A DNA stretch of 64,000 bases from J027 sp034437655. GTDB lineage: Bacteria > Chloroflexota > Anaerolineae > Aggregatilineales > J027. Positions 1 through 7,906 of the stretch are shown here, piece after piece (positions within the stretch are counted from its first letter, which is position 1; each line of letters begins with the position of its first letter). Location of the stretch: contig DAOTTU010000080.1 of the NCBI GenBank assembly GCA_034437655.1, positions 1 through 64,000 on the forward strand, read 5' to 3'. A model generated the notes under the pieces. That model did not search any database and was not told where the DNA came from. It worked only from the letters and a program-made list of their open reading frames with translations. The position numbers and the translations under genes were made by a program.

Positions 1-1
1 C

Positions 2-121
2 AGCGAAACAATTAAACTCCTTCCCGATCCGCCCGATGCGCATTTAATTTCTCTTATCTGGCGACGATTAACACGTTTCAGTGCCATTCATGCTGACCAA
101 TCTGATCAATCCGCCGCTTAA
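2..121 (+). CDS. 3' end of an unidentified CDS (partial)
   Basis: The frame beginning at base 2 is open for 39 codons and ends with TAA at 119-121. The peptide reads like a protein tail (it contains the stretch LLPDPPDAHLISLIWRRLTRF). I do not recognise the family, and the fragment is too short to assign a function. It would run toward the insertion-sequence remnants that begin just downstream. It could equally be a chance open frame at the window edge. Confidence 0.3.
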   Translation, partial: SETIKLLPDPPDAHLISLIWRRLTRFSAIHADQSDQSAA

Positions 122-147
122 TTGGCGAAGGTATTGCTTATGTGAAA

Positions 148-655
148 TTAAAAAGCAGGATCTGCTGAGCATTGAAAGGTCTGAACATCAATACCGTACT
201 GTCGTCGCAAGATATGCTTGAGCAAATGCGCAGTTACTTTGGCAATGACACGTGTCGCCAATCCGGTGACAGTCTTTGCCAAAAGGCGCTCAATGTTGCG
301 ACCTGTGTTTTGCAATTCATGGAAAACACCTTCAATGCGCTCACGAACACTGTTGAGCAGCTTTTCAGAGCCATCGGGATGCTGCACTTTCTGGTTTTTG
401 CGTTCTGGTGTCGTGATGGTATTGCCAGTTTGCTGGTAAATTTGCGCTTGCCATTCCACACCCAGAAAGCCCTTATCACCAATAATCTCGGCGTTGGCAA
501 TCCGATCCAGTACTGCTTCAGCAGCCAGTCGTTCGTTGGTATTGGCACTGACCAGATCATAGACGACTGGAATGCTGTCCGTCGTCGTAATCATCACCAG
601 CTTATAGCCAAAATACGACAGCTTGCGGCTCGCACACAGCAGATAGTGGCTGGTG
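148..655 (-). pseudogene. IS982-family transposase, C-terminal fragment
   Basis: The reverse strand encodes the C-terminal half of a DDE transposase of IS982 type. It has the YFGYKL strand, then VYDLVSANTNERLAAEAVLD, then the IIGDKGFLG aspartate block and a downstream TPERKNQK basic stretch, and it ends with a normal stop. The frame can be followed upstream past the first internal start at 597 to about 655, through SHYLLCASRKLSYFGYKL. There it breaks into another frame that belongs to a different transposase. The N-terminal half with the first catalytic acidic residue is missing, so this is a dead remnant. No terminal inverted repeats were identified. Confidence 0.75.
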
Positions 656-1382
656 TACCATCTGTAAAACGATAGGTGGTGGTGTAACTGGCTTTGCCTT
701 CACACAGTGCTTTCGTGCCCCCGGTTTTATCACGAATCGGTCACGCGATCACAGCTTTCACCTGTCGTGCCTGTAAATAGTTCAGGACAGCGGTTGAACA
801 AAAGCCTTTGTCCATATACAAACACTTGATGTGCACGCCCTGTTGTTGCACGCGCCACAACAACGTTTGCACAATATTAAGCGTTTTATATTCAGGCAAC
901 ACGTAGCGCACGGCGAGCGTGACGCGTTGCCCATGTTTGATCACGTAAGCTGTTGCCACTCGCCAGAACCGCGTGGTATCAGTGTTAGCTTGGGTACAGC
1001 AGACATAGGTCCGATTTTCAGGATTTTTGACATAATAGGATTCATCATGAAAATCATTGACAACATCGACGGCTTGCCCCGAAATTGATTGGGGGATAAG
1101 CGCCGCCAGGGTAGCATTTATGGCGATTTCATCCTGCTGTAGGGTGCTGACATCAAATCGTTGATTCAGTTGTAAGCGCAGGGTATTGTGATGCACACTA
1201 TTATCAAGCTCCGCACACACACTGCTGATGCTGCGATACTCGCTGCTGGCTTTGAGTAAAACGTCCCACGCTAACCGATCATCAATGCGATAGCCACTCA
1301 TCTCAAGATTGATCTGTTGCTGCAAGGTATTGACGGTGAATTCATGGATGGTTTCAGCGGAGAGTTGGTGTATCATTGACAT
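656..1382 (-). pseudogene. ISH3-like transposase, interrupted by an in-frame stop and truncated
   Basis: The reverse-strand frame starts at ATG 1382 and runs for 213 codons to a TGA at 741-743. It then continues in the same frame as PIRDKTGGTKALCEGKASYT until about 656, where it meets the IS982-like fragment. Family features include FHDESYYV, a RFWRVATAYVIKHGQRVTLA core and the CLYMDKGFCS aspartate block. The order resembles ISH3-type transposases of the wider IS4 group. Because the reading continues past the stop with family-like sequence, the stop is a disabling mutation. The C-terminal part is lost at the junction. Assignment to ISH3 is from motif memory and is less certain than the DDE-transposase call. 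Confidence 0.7.
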
Positions 1383-1451
1383 TGACCTATCGGTGGTTAG
1401 GTTATTAGGAACTCTAACTCTCTACGTTGAGAGGTGTTTCGTCAACTGTAA

Positions 1452-1762
1452 ATCTCAAATTGTGAACTACTGAAACTGGTTTTTGCATCTACTGAGACCC
1501 TCAGCACTGTAAAAAACTTATCGAATGCGGGCGAATTTATCTGCTATGTTCCGCGTTGGCCGTTAAACCGGGTAGCTACACACTTGATCTGCGAATGCAT
1601 AAGGGTGGTCAACACTACGATAGCATGAATGGTGCTGTCTTACTTGAAACTTTTCCGGGTGATTATTATGGCACTGGTGTACGCTATTGGGCTGATAATA
1701 CGGTGCTTTATGAACATGAGTGGTCCCATATGCCTGAGGGTGAAAAACAACTCATTAAATGA
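1452..1762 (+). pseudogene. Wzt-type glycan ABC transporter C-terminal domain, frameshifted remnant
   Basis: Two adjacent frames together encode the end of a Wzt-like ATPase, the part that recognises exported glycan. Positions 1452-1555 read as KLVFASTETLSTVKN followed by GEFICYVPR. The next frame, from 1556, reads LAVKPGSYTLDL, then GVRYWADNTVLYEHEWS, and ends at 1762. Restoring one T in the TTG at about 1556 would give PRLAVKPGSYTLDL, so a single-base deletion is the simplest lesion. The N-terminal ATPase is absent, cut off where the insertion-sequence remnants begin. The downstream neighbours are sugar-nucleotide genes, which fits a former glycan-export gene. A 68-residue protein starting at the TTG at 1556 is possible but unlikely. 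Confidence 0.65.
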
Positions 1763-1789
1763 CATTTTCATGAAGGTAGCAAAACTTCA

Positions 1790-2797
1790 ATGTATCGAGC
1801 CGATTTAAAACTTAATGATAAAGCGATCCTCATCACGGGTGGCACGGGCTCTTTCGGGCGCAAATTTGCTGAAATTGTGCAACGTGAGTATTCACCGAAA
1901 CGGTTGATCATCTTCAGTCGTGACGAACTTAAACAGCACGAAATGCGCATGGCAGGCTTTACTCAGCCTAACATGAGATACTTTATTGGTGATGTGCGTG
2001 ATAAAGATCGTTTGTATCGTGCTTTTCAAGGAGTAGATATCGTAGTACATGCTGCCGCATTGAAACAGGTTCCAGCTTGTGAATACAATCCATTTGAAGC
2101 TGTGGCAACCAACATTATTGGTGCACGCAACATCATTGATGCCGCAATTGATACGGGTGTTAAACGGGTGTTAGCAATGAGTACAGATAAGGCCACTGCA
2201 CCGATTAACCTGTATGGAGCAACCAAGCTGGTGGCAGAAAAACTATTCGTACAGGGCAATGCCTATGCTGGGGACACGGGTACCCGTTTTAGTACTGTGC
2301 GCTATGGGAATGTGGTCGGTAGCCGGGGCAGCGTTGTACCGCTCTTCAAAAAACAAGCAGAAACAGGAAAGATTACCGTTACTGATGAACGCATGACCCG
2401 TTTCTGGATCACACTGGAGCAGGGCGTGCGGTTTGTGTTATCTTGCATAGAAGCAATGCATGGCGGTGAGGTATTCATCCCTAAACTACCCAGTATGAAT
2501 ATCATGGATTTAGCTCGTTTAATTGCTCCAGACGCTGAAATTGACTTCATTGGCATTCGCCCCGGTGAAAAGCTGCATGAATCAATGATCTCAATTGATG
2601 AAGCACGACAAGCTATTGAACTGGAGGATCGCTATGTGATCCAACCTGCTCACGCCTGGTGGCGTCCTGAATACTGGGACACAGGCAAAGCTGTTCCGGA
2701 TGGGTTTGAATATGCCAGTGACAAGAATGACCACTGGCTGTCAACAGACGAAATGCTTGAAATGATTGACTCTTACGAGGTCTCCCATGTCGAATAA
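1790..2797 (+). CDS. pseB: UDP-N-acetylglucosamine 4,6-dehydratase (inverting)
   Basis: This is the first enzyme of the pseudaminic acid pathway. It converts UDP-GlcNAc to the 4-keto-6-deoxy-L-arabino sugar by dehydration and C5 inversion in the cytoplasm. The 335-residue protein is a full-length extended SDR. The NAD(P) loop GGTGSFG is at residues 17-23. The catalytic STDKA segment is at 131-135, giving Asp133 and Lys134, with Tyr142 and Lys146 in LYGATK. These match the catalytic set of the characterised PseB family. It heads the operon, and its last codons overlap the pseC start by 11 bases. The closest alternatives are other SDR sugar dehydratases, but the TDKA form and the pseC neighbour favour PseB. 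Confidence 0.93.
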   Translation: MYRADLKLNDKAILITGGTGSFGRKFAEIVQREYSPKRLIIFSRDELKQHEMRMAGFTQPNMRYFIGDVRDKDRLYRAFQGVDIVVHAAALKQVPACEYNPFEAVATNIIGARNIIDAAIDTGVKRVLAMSTDKATAPINLYGATKLVAEKLFVQGNAYAGDTGTRFSTVRYGNVVGSRGSVVPLFKKQAETGKITVTDERMTRFWITLEQGVRFVLSCIEAMHGGEVFIPKLPSMNIMDLARLIAPDAEIDFIGIRPGEKLHESMISIDEARQAIELEDRYVIQPAHAWWRPEYWDTGKAVPDGFEYASDKNDHWLSTDEMLEMIDSYEVSHVE

Positions 2798-3962
2798 ACT
2801 TGCAGCGGATAATGGCACGCTAGTGCGTGAAGATCATCTTCCTTATGGTCGTCAGTATATAGATGAGGATGATATTCAGGCAGTTGTGGAAGTCCTACGC
2901 TCGGATTGGCTGACAACAGGCCCTAAAGTCGATGAATTTGAGCAAGCATTTGCTGAATTCGTGGGTGCAGCGCACGCAGTCGCGGTGAGTAACGGTACCG
3001 CTGCTTTGCACGCTGCGATGCATGCGCTAGGTATTGGCTCAGGCGATGAGGTCATTGTAACCACCATGACCTTTGCGGCCAGCGCGAATTGCGTGGTTTA
3101 TCAAGGTGGCACGCCCATTTTCGCTGATGTGAACCCAGACACCTTGTTGATTGATCCAGCATCAGTTGAAGCGAAAATCACGCCAAAGACCAAAGCCATT
3201 GTTGCTGTCGATTATGCAGGCCATCCTTGCGATTACGACGCCCTGCGTATTATTGCTGATAAACATGGGCTAGCCCTGGTAGACGATGCCTGCCATGCCA
3301 TCGGCGGTAGCTATAAAGGGCGTTCGGTTGGCACTTTAGCTGATCTCAATACGTTCAGCCTGCACCCGGTCAAGCATATGACCACAGGTGAAGGTGGTAT
3401 CATCACCACTGACAATGCCGACTTTGCCCAGAAAATGCGAGTCTTCCGCAATCATGGCATTACAACTGACCATCGCCAACGTGCCGAACGTGGTGGTTTT
3501 TTCTACGAAATGGTTGAACTCGGCTACAACTATCGCATCACTGATTTTCAATGCGCATTAGGCATCAGCCAGTTGAAGAAATTGCCTGGCTCGGTGCAGA
3601 AACGGCAACAACTTGCCACAATGTACGATGCAGCCTTTGCAGATATTTCTTACATCACACCACTTACTGTACATGATGATGTCTCGCACGCCTATCACCT
3701 GTATATGGTGCAGGTGGATATGCCGGGGATGGATCGCAGTGAAGTTTTCAGTGCCCTGCGTGCCGAGAACATTGGCGTTAATGTGCATTACATACCCGTT
3801 CATTTGCATCCCTTTTATCGGGAAAACTTCGGCACTGATGTAGGCATGTGCCCTGTCGCTGAAAAGGCATATGAAAAGCTCATCACACTACCGATTTTTC
3901 CACAGATGGATAAGGCAGATGTGGATGATGTGGTTGCAGCGTTTCGGAAACTGAATTCATGA
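2787..3962 (+). CDS. pseC: UDP-4-amino-4,6-dideoxy-N-acetyl-beta-L-altrosamine transaminase
   Basis: This PLP aminotransferase of the DegT/DnrJ/EryC1 family takes the PseB product and installs the C4 amino group using glutamate. The 391-residue protein has VSNGTAALH near residue 68, the cofactor-contacting aspartates of LVDDACHAIG at 165-173, and the Schiff-base lysine Lys196 in SLHPVKHMTTGEGG. The chosen ATG at 2787 begins MSNKLAADNG and overlaps the end of pseB. An earlier TTG at 2766 would add seven residues. Its stop overlaps the next ATG (ATGA type), indicating translational coupling. Confidence 0.92.
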   Translation: MSNKLAADNGTLVREDHLPYGRQYIDEDDIQAVVEVLRSDWLTTGPKVDEFEQAFAEFVGAAHAVAVSNGTAALHAAMHALGIGSGDEVIVTTMTFAASANCVVYQGGTPIFADVNPDTLLIDPASVEAKITPKTKAIVAVDYAGHPCDYDALRIIADKHGLALVDDACHAIGGSYKGRSVGTLADLNTFSLHPVKHMTTGEGGIITTDNADFAQKMRVFRNHGITTDHRQRAERGGFFYEMVELGYNYRITDFQCALGISQLKKLPGSVQKRQQLATMYDAAFADISYITPLTVHDDVSHAYHLYMVQVDMPGMDRSEVFSALRAENIGVNVHYIPVHLHPFYRENFGTDVGMCPVAEKAYEKLITLPIFPQMDKADVDDVVAAFRKLNS

Positions 3963-4681
3963 AAATCGTTGCTATTATTCAAGCCCGGATGGGCAGCACA
4001 CGCTTACCCGGTAAGGTGCTGAAGCCGCTTCTGGGTGAATCGATGCTGTATTGGGGTGTTCATCGTACACGCAAGGCACGCCACATTGATGATGTTATCA
4101 TTGCCACAACCGCTCAACCGCAAGATACTCAACTTGCCACCTTATGTAATGCCAAAGGTTGGAACGTTTATCGTGGCAGTGAAGATGACGTGCTGGATCG
4201 ATACTATCAAGCCGCTAAACAATTTAAGGCCAGCATGATTGTACGCATTACATCAGATTGTCCGTTGATTGATGCCAGTGTTATTGACCACCTGATTGCT
4301 AGCTATCAGAGTGCTGTGCCGCCCGTTGATTATGCCAGCAACACAATGGCACGCACCTATCCACGTGGTCTGGACGTTGAGATTTTCAGCTTCGACGCTC
4401 TCGAAAAAGCATGGCGAGAAGACCAATCCTCCTGGCGTGAGCATGTGACACCGTACATCTATAATCATCCTGAACGCTTCCGATTGCTAAATATCACCAA
4501 CCCGGTTGACTATTCCCATCATCGCTGGACGGTTGATACACCCGATGATTTTGAGTTGATAACTCGCATTTATGAGCATTTCGGTCATGGTGATTTCCAT
4601 TGGGGTGAGGTAATCGACCTGCTAGAAGCCAACCCTGAATGGGTAAAGATTAACCAGCATGTAGAGCAGAAGAAAGTTTAG
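3959..4681 (+). CDS. pseF: Pseudaminic acid cytidylyltransferase (PseF/SpsF family)
   Basis: The 240-residue protein is a nucleotidyltransferase of the CMP-sugar synthetase type. It should activate the finished nonulosonic acid with CTP to the CMP-sugar used by glycosyltransferases. The N-terminal nucleotide loop IIQARMGSTRLPGKVLKPL and the later RITSDCPLID metal-binding segment are intact. The family is annotated both as PseF and as the spore-coat SpsF group. The context between pseC and pseG favours PseF. Translation overlaps pseC by four bases, and the next gene starts five bases after its stop. Confidence 0.85.
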   Translation: MKIVAIIQARMGSTRLPGKVLKPLLGESMLYWGVHRTRKARHIDDVIIATTAQPQDTQLATLCNAKGWNVYRGSEDDVLDRYYQAAKQFKASMIVRITSDCPLIDASVIDHLIASYQSAVPPVDYASNTMARTYPRGLDVEIFSFDALEKAWREDQSSWREHVTPYIYNHPERFRLLNITNPVDYSHHRWTVDTPDDFELITRIYEHFGHGDFHWGEVIDLLEANPEWVKINQHVEQKKV

Positions 4682-4685
4682 GCCG

Positions 4686-5744
4686 ATGCAGCCCTTACTC
4701 ATACGTGCTGATGCAAACACCGCGATTGGTAGTGGGCATGTGATGCGCTGTTTGGCACTGGCTCAAGCATGGCAAGAGCATGGCGGGATGGTCACATTCG
4801 TTAGTGCGAATGACCTGCCAGATTCGTTGCAGACACGGCTTACCGACGAGAAAATGCAGGCTCATCTGCTGCAAGAAGAACCCGGTAGCCGGGCAGATGT
4901 GACTGCGACGATCAACTTTGCCAGCGACATCAGTGCGGAAACAATTGTCGTTGATGGCTATCATTTCGGCGCGGACTATCAGCGTTGGATCAAAGATGCT
5001 GGTTTTCAACTGCTATTCATTGACGATAATGGCCATGCTCAACACTACTATGCTGACTGGGTGCTCAATCAGAATATCCATGCTACTGAAGCACTTTACC
5101 CTAACCGCGAGCCATACACCAGATTACTATTAGGGACACGCTATGTTCTGCTGCGGCGCGAATTCTGGCCCTATCGTGGCTGGCAACGTGAAATCCCTGA
5201 AATTGCACAGAATGTCCTGGTGACTATGGGCGGTAGCGACCCCGATAATGTAACACTCAAAGTGCTGGAAGCAATAACACAATTACCAGAAGCGGCCATT
5301 TTGAAAGTCCGTGCGGTCATTGGCGGTAGCAATCCCCATATGGAAAGCCTGCGCGACTTTGCTGAAACAAGTACACTTGAACTTGAGCTATTGCAAGATG
5401 TCAACGATATGCCAGCACAAATGGCGTGGGCTGATGTCGCAATCTCAGGGGGAGGTTCAACCTCATGGGAGATGGCTTTATTGGGGCTGCCACGCCTCGT
5501 TATTGTTACAGCAGCGAATCAACTAGCCATCGCCCAATTTCTTGCAGCAAGAGGCGCAGCACTCAATCTCGGGTGGCATACATCGGTCACCCCACTGCAT
5601 ATTGCAGCCCCTCTTCAACGATTGTTATATAGCACAAGCGACAGATTCTCGATGAGTGCGACTAATCACGATCTTGTTGAGGGCGAGGGTGCAAATAGAG
5701 TAGCGACCACATTACTTGCTAACGAAAGCACAAGCGAAAGGTAA
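4686..5744 (+). CDS. pseG: UDP-2,4-diacetamido-2,4,6-trideoxy-beta-L-altropyranose hydrolase
   Basis: PseG removes UDP from the doubly N-acylated altrose nucleotide, releasing the free 6-deoxy sugar for condensation. The 352-residue protein has the GT-B-like fold signature of the family. It includes IGSGHVMRCLALAQAW near the N-terminus with the conserved His18, the central VTMGGSDPDN, and a C-terminal SGGGSTSWEMALLGLP nucleotide-binding segment. The length is a little above that of the typical PseG, with no extra acetyltransferase domain fused. This matters because PseH is missing from the cluster. Confidence 0.9.
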   Translation: MQPLLIRADANTAIGSGHVMRCLALAQAWQEHGGMVTFVSANDLPDSLQTRLTDEKMQAHLLQEEPGSRADVTATINFASDISAETIVVDGYHFGADYQRWIKDAGFQLLFIDDNGHAQHYYADWVLNQNIHATEALYPNREPYTRLLLGTRYVLLRREFWPYRGWQREIPEIAQNVLVTMGGSDPDNVTLKVLEAITQLPEAAILKVRAVIGGSNPHMESLRDFAETSTLELELLQDVNDMPAQMAWADVAISGGGSTSWEMALLGLPRLVIVTAANQLAIAQFLAARGAALNLGWHTSVTPLHIAAPLQRLLYSTSDRFSMSATNHDLVEGEGANRVATTLLANESTSER

Positions 5745-5751
5745 ATTCACC

Positions 5752-6513
5752 ATGCGGATCATATGCTTAGCCAATAATCGTGTTGGCTATGAGGTACTGC
5801 GATGGCTCGTTGAGCAACGAGCAGACATCGTCGGCCTGGTACTGCATCCCGCACATAAGCGCAAATATGGTGATGAAATGCAAGCACTGGTCAACTTGCC
5901 GGACAAACAAATATTCTTAGGGTCTGATTTACGAAAACCTGACACTGTCGCAGCCATTAAAGAGCTTAATCCAGATATAGCGCTCTCAATATTTTTTGAC
6001 TACATCCTCAAGCCAGCATTTATTGACCTGTTTGCGGACGGTGTCATCAATCTACATCCTTCGTACCTGCCCTACAATCGTGGACAATATCCGAATGTCT
6101 GGAGTATTGTTGAAAATACCCCGGCGGGGGTTACACTCCATTATATTGATCCAGGCATCGATACTGGTGACATCATTGCACAACAAGAGGTGCCTGTATA
6201 CTTCGATGATACGGGCAGAACACTGTATCAGCGGTTAGAGCGTGCCTGTATCCAGCTTTTTCAAACAAATTGGCCGCTATTGATGAACGGGCAACTTACC
6301 CGCACACCACAAAACCCTGAAGGGGGGACTTATCACCGTACAAAGGACGTTGAGAAGATTGACAATATTGACCTTGACGCGACTTATTTGGCCCGCGACT
6401 TAATTAACATCCTACGCGCACGGACTTTTCCACCTTACCCCGGTGCATATATCGAGGCTGATGGGCATCGTATCTATCTACGCTTACAACTATTAAATGA
6501 GGATGAATTGTAA
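5752..6513 (+). CDS. Formyltransferase-family protein 1 (N10-formyl-THF dependent, predicted sugar N-formyltransferase)
   Basis: The 253-residue protein belongs to the Fmt/ArnA-N formyltransferase fold, which moves a formyl group from N10-formyltetrahydrofolate to an amine. The catalytic set is visible: Asn100 and His102 in INLHPSYLPYNRG, and Asp137 in GIDTGDII, with GVTLHYIDPG before it. It is shorter than tRNA-Met formyltransferase and lacks that enzyme's C-terminal tRNA-binding domain. Its place between pseG and pseI points to a sugar-nucleotide amine as substrate. ATG 5752 is preferred over an upstream in-frame start at 5716 because only from 5752 does the protein begin with the expected Rossmann strand MRIICLANN. 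The proposed substrate is inference. Confidence 0.82.
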   Translation: MRIICLANNRVGYEVLRWLVEQRADIVGLVLHPAHKRKYGDEMQALVNLPDKQIFLGSDLRKPDTVAAIKELNPDIALSIFFDYILKPAFIDLFADGVINLHPSYLPYNRGQYPNVWSIVENTPAGVTLHYIDPGIDTGDIIAQQEVPVYFDDTGRTLYQRLERACIQLFQTNWPLLMNGQLTRTPQNPEGGTYHRTKDVEKIDNIDLDATYLARDLINILRARTFPPYPGAYIEADGHRIYLRLQLLNEDEL

Positions 6514-6515
6514 AC

Positions 6516-7214
6516 ATGCCGACGAAAACCTATGTTGTTGTTGGCTACAAACCCTGGAATCAACGCGTGTTCGATGAGTTGCTCAGCACCTATCCGGGGC
6601 AGTGGTTCTATATTGATGCCAAGCAAGATCTTACCCCAGCACGCTTGGCGCAAATTAAACCACGCTATCTATTCTTTCTACACTGGTCGTGGAAAGTACC
6701 TGATGACATTCTCAAAGAGTACGAATGCATTGTGTTCCATATGACAGATGTGCCGTATGGGCGTGGTGGCAGCCCACTCCAAAATCTTATTGTACGTGGT
6801 CATCGGACAACAAAGCTAACCGCGCTGCGCATGACAAATGAATTTGATGCCGGGCCAGTCTATTTAAAGCGTGACTTAAGCTTGGAAGGTAGCAGTGCAG
6901 AAGAAATTTACATTCGAGCCTCATACTTATCGGCAAAAATGATGAGAGTTATCGTAGAAGACAATATCGAGCCAGTGCCACAGATCGGGGAACCGACAAA
7001 CTTCAAGCGTCGAAAACCACATCAGAGCGAAATCCCAGAGCTTGATTCCCTACAGGAACTACATGATTTCATCCGGATGCTGGATGCAGACGGGTATCCA
7101 AAGGCCTTTATTGACTATAACGGGTTTCGTTATCAATTTAATCGTGCTGTACTTTATGATGGGCGCGTTGTTGCAGATGTCCATATAGAACGTATTGAGG
7201 ACGAAATAGGATGA
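6516..7214 (+). CDS. Formyltransferase-family protein 2 (divergent active site)
   Basis: The 232-residue protein is a second, distinct member of the formyltransferase fold. It begins two bases after the stop of the first. The active-site region reads IVFHMTDVPYGRGGSPLQNL, so the histidine is kept (His75) but the usual Asn two residues before it is Val73. The later acidic loop is NEFDAGPVYL with Asp111. The C-terminal third, after FKRRKP, is a small beta-rich segment. It may be a second N-formyltransferase with other specificity or a non-classical member. The overlap with the next gene (stop/start ATGA at 7211) supports co-translation with the deacetylase. Confidence 0.7.
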   Translation: MPTKTYVVVGYKPWNQRVFDELLSTYPGQWFYIDAKQDLTPARLAQIKPRYLFFLHWSWKVPDDILKEYECIVFHMTDVPYGRGGSPLQNLIVRGHRTTKLTALRMTNEFDAGPVYLKRDLSLEGSSAEEIYIRASYLSAKMMRVIVEDNIEPVPQIGEPTNFKRRKPHQSEIPELDSLQELHDFIRMLDADGYPKAFIDYNGFRYQFNRAVLYDGRVVADVHIERIEDEIG

Positions 7215-7906
7215 ATGTTCTGGTAATTGCGGCCCATCCTGACGATGAAGTCCTTGGCTGTGGCGGTACGATTGCGCACTTAAGCGATTCAGGACATACT
7301 GTCCATATTGCTATTTTGGGTGAAGGCATCACATCGCGTTTTGTGGATCGTGATGAAGTGGATTCAGATACTCTGGAACATCTTGCCAGTGATAGCCACA
7401 AGTCGGCAGATGTGCTCGGTGCCGAAAAGCCAAGGATGTTTGGCCTACCAGATAATCGCTTTGACAGTGTTCCATTGCTAGAGGTCGTAAAGATCATTGA
7501 AGGCTTGATAGATGATTTGCAACCCAGTATCGTCTTTACGCAGCATGGTGGGGATCTTAACATCGACCATGTTATCACTTACCGAGCAACGCTAACTGCC
7601 ACACGTCCTTTAGCTAAACATCCTGTAGAGAAGGTCTACGCCTATGAAGTACAATCATCGACCGAATGGGCGTTTCAGCGTTTTCAACCTGTGTTTCAGC
7701 CGAATGTATTCGCGGATATTTCCAGTACGCTAGCGCGAAAACTTGAGGCGATGCAACACTATCAGAGCGAAATCCGCGCCTTCCCGCACCCGCGTTCGCC
7801 CGAGGCCTTGACTGCCTACGCACAACGCTGGGGCAGTGTAGCAGGTCTACCCGTCGCTGAAGCTTTTGAACTTGTACGTGATACTCATCCCTGGAGCCAA
7901 GTCTGA
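7211..7906 (+). CDS. PIG-L family (LmbE-like) N-deacetylase
   Basis: The 231-residue zinc-dependent deacetylase has the family signature AHPDDE at residues 8-13 (His9 and Asp12 as metal ligands, Asp11 as likely base). The third ligand, His120, lies in QHGGDLNIDH. Members remove N-acetyl groups from GlcNAc-type substrates. Within this operon the natural guess is de-N-acetylation of the amino sugar, freeing an amine for a formyltransferase. It overlaps its neighbours by four bases upstream and one base downstream, so it is part of the same translational chain. The exact substrate cannot be read from the sequence. Confidence 0.85.
   Translation: MNVLVIAAHPDDEVLGCGGTIAHLSDSGHTVHIAILGEGITSRFVDRDEVDSDTLEHLASDSHKSADVLGAEKPRMFGLPDNRFDSVPLLEVVKIIEGLIDDLQPSIVFTQHGGDLNIDHVITYRATLTATRPLAKHPVEKVYAYEVQSSTEWAFQRFQPVFQPNVFADISSTLARKLEAMQHYQSEIRAFPHPRSPEALTAYAQRWGSVAGLPVAEAFELVRDTHPWSQV

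Noticed and set aside
172..675. Plus-strand frame of 167 residues over the left transposase region
   Set aside because: It is the antisense shadow of the IS982-like and ISH3-like fragments, which match known transposase motifs on the minus strand.
741..743. In-frame TGA in the ISH3-like transposase as a recoding or selenocysteine signal
   Set aside because: The gene is also truncated at the IS982 junction, and no selenocysteine element or known transposase recoding supports it. A disabling mutation is simpler.
1552..1562. Programmed frameshift in the Wzt remnant
   Set aside because: There is no slippery heptamer, and the upstream ATPase part of the gene is missing, so the gene is already broken.
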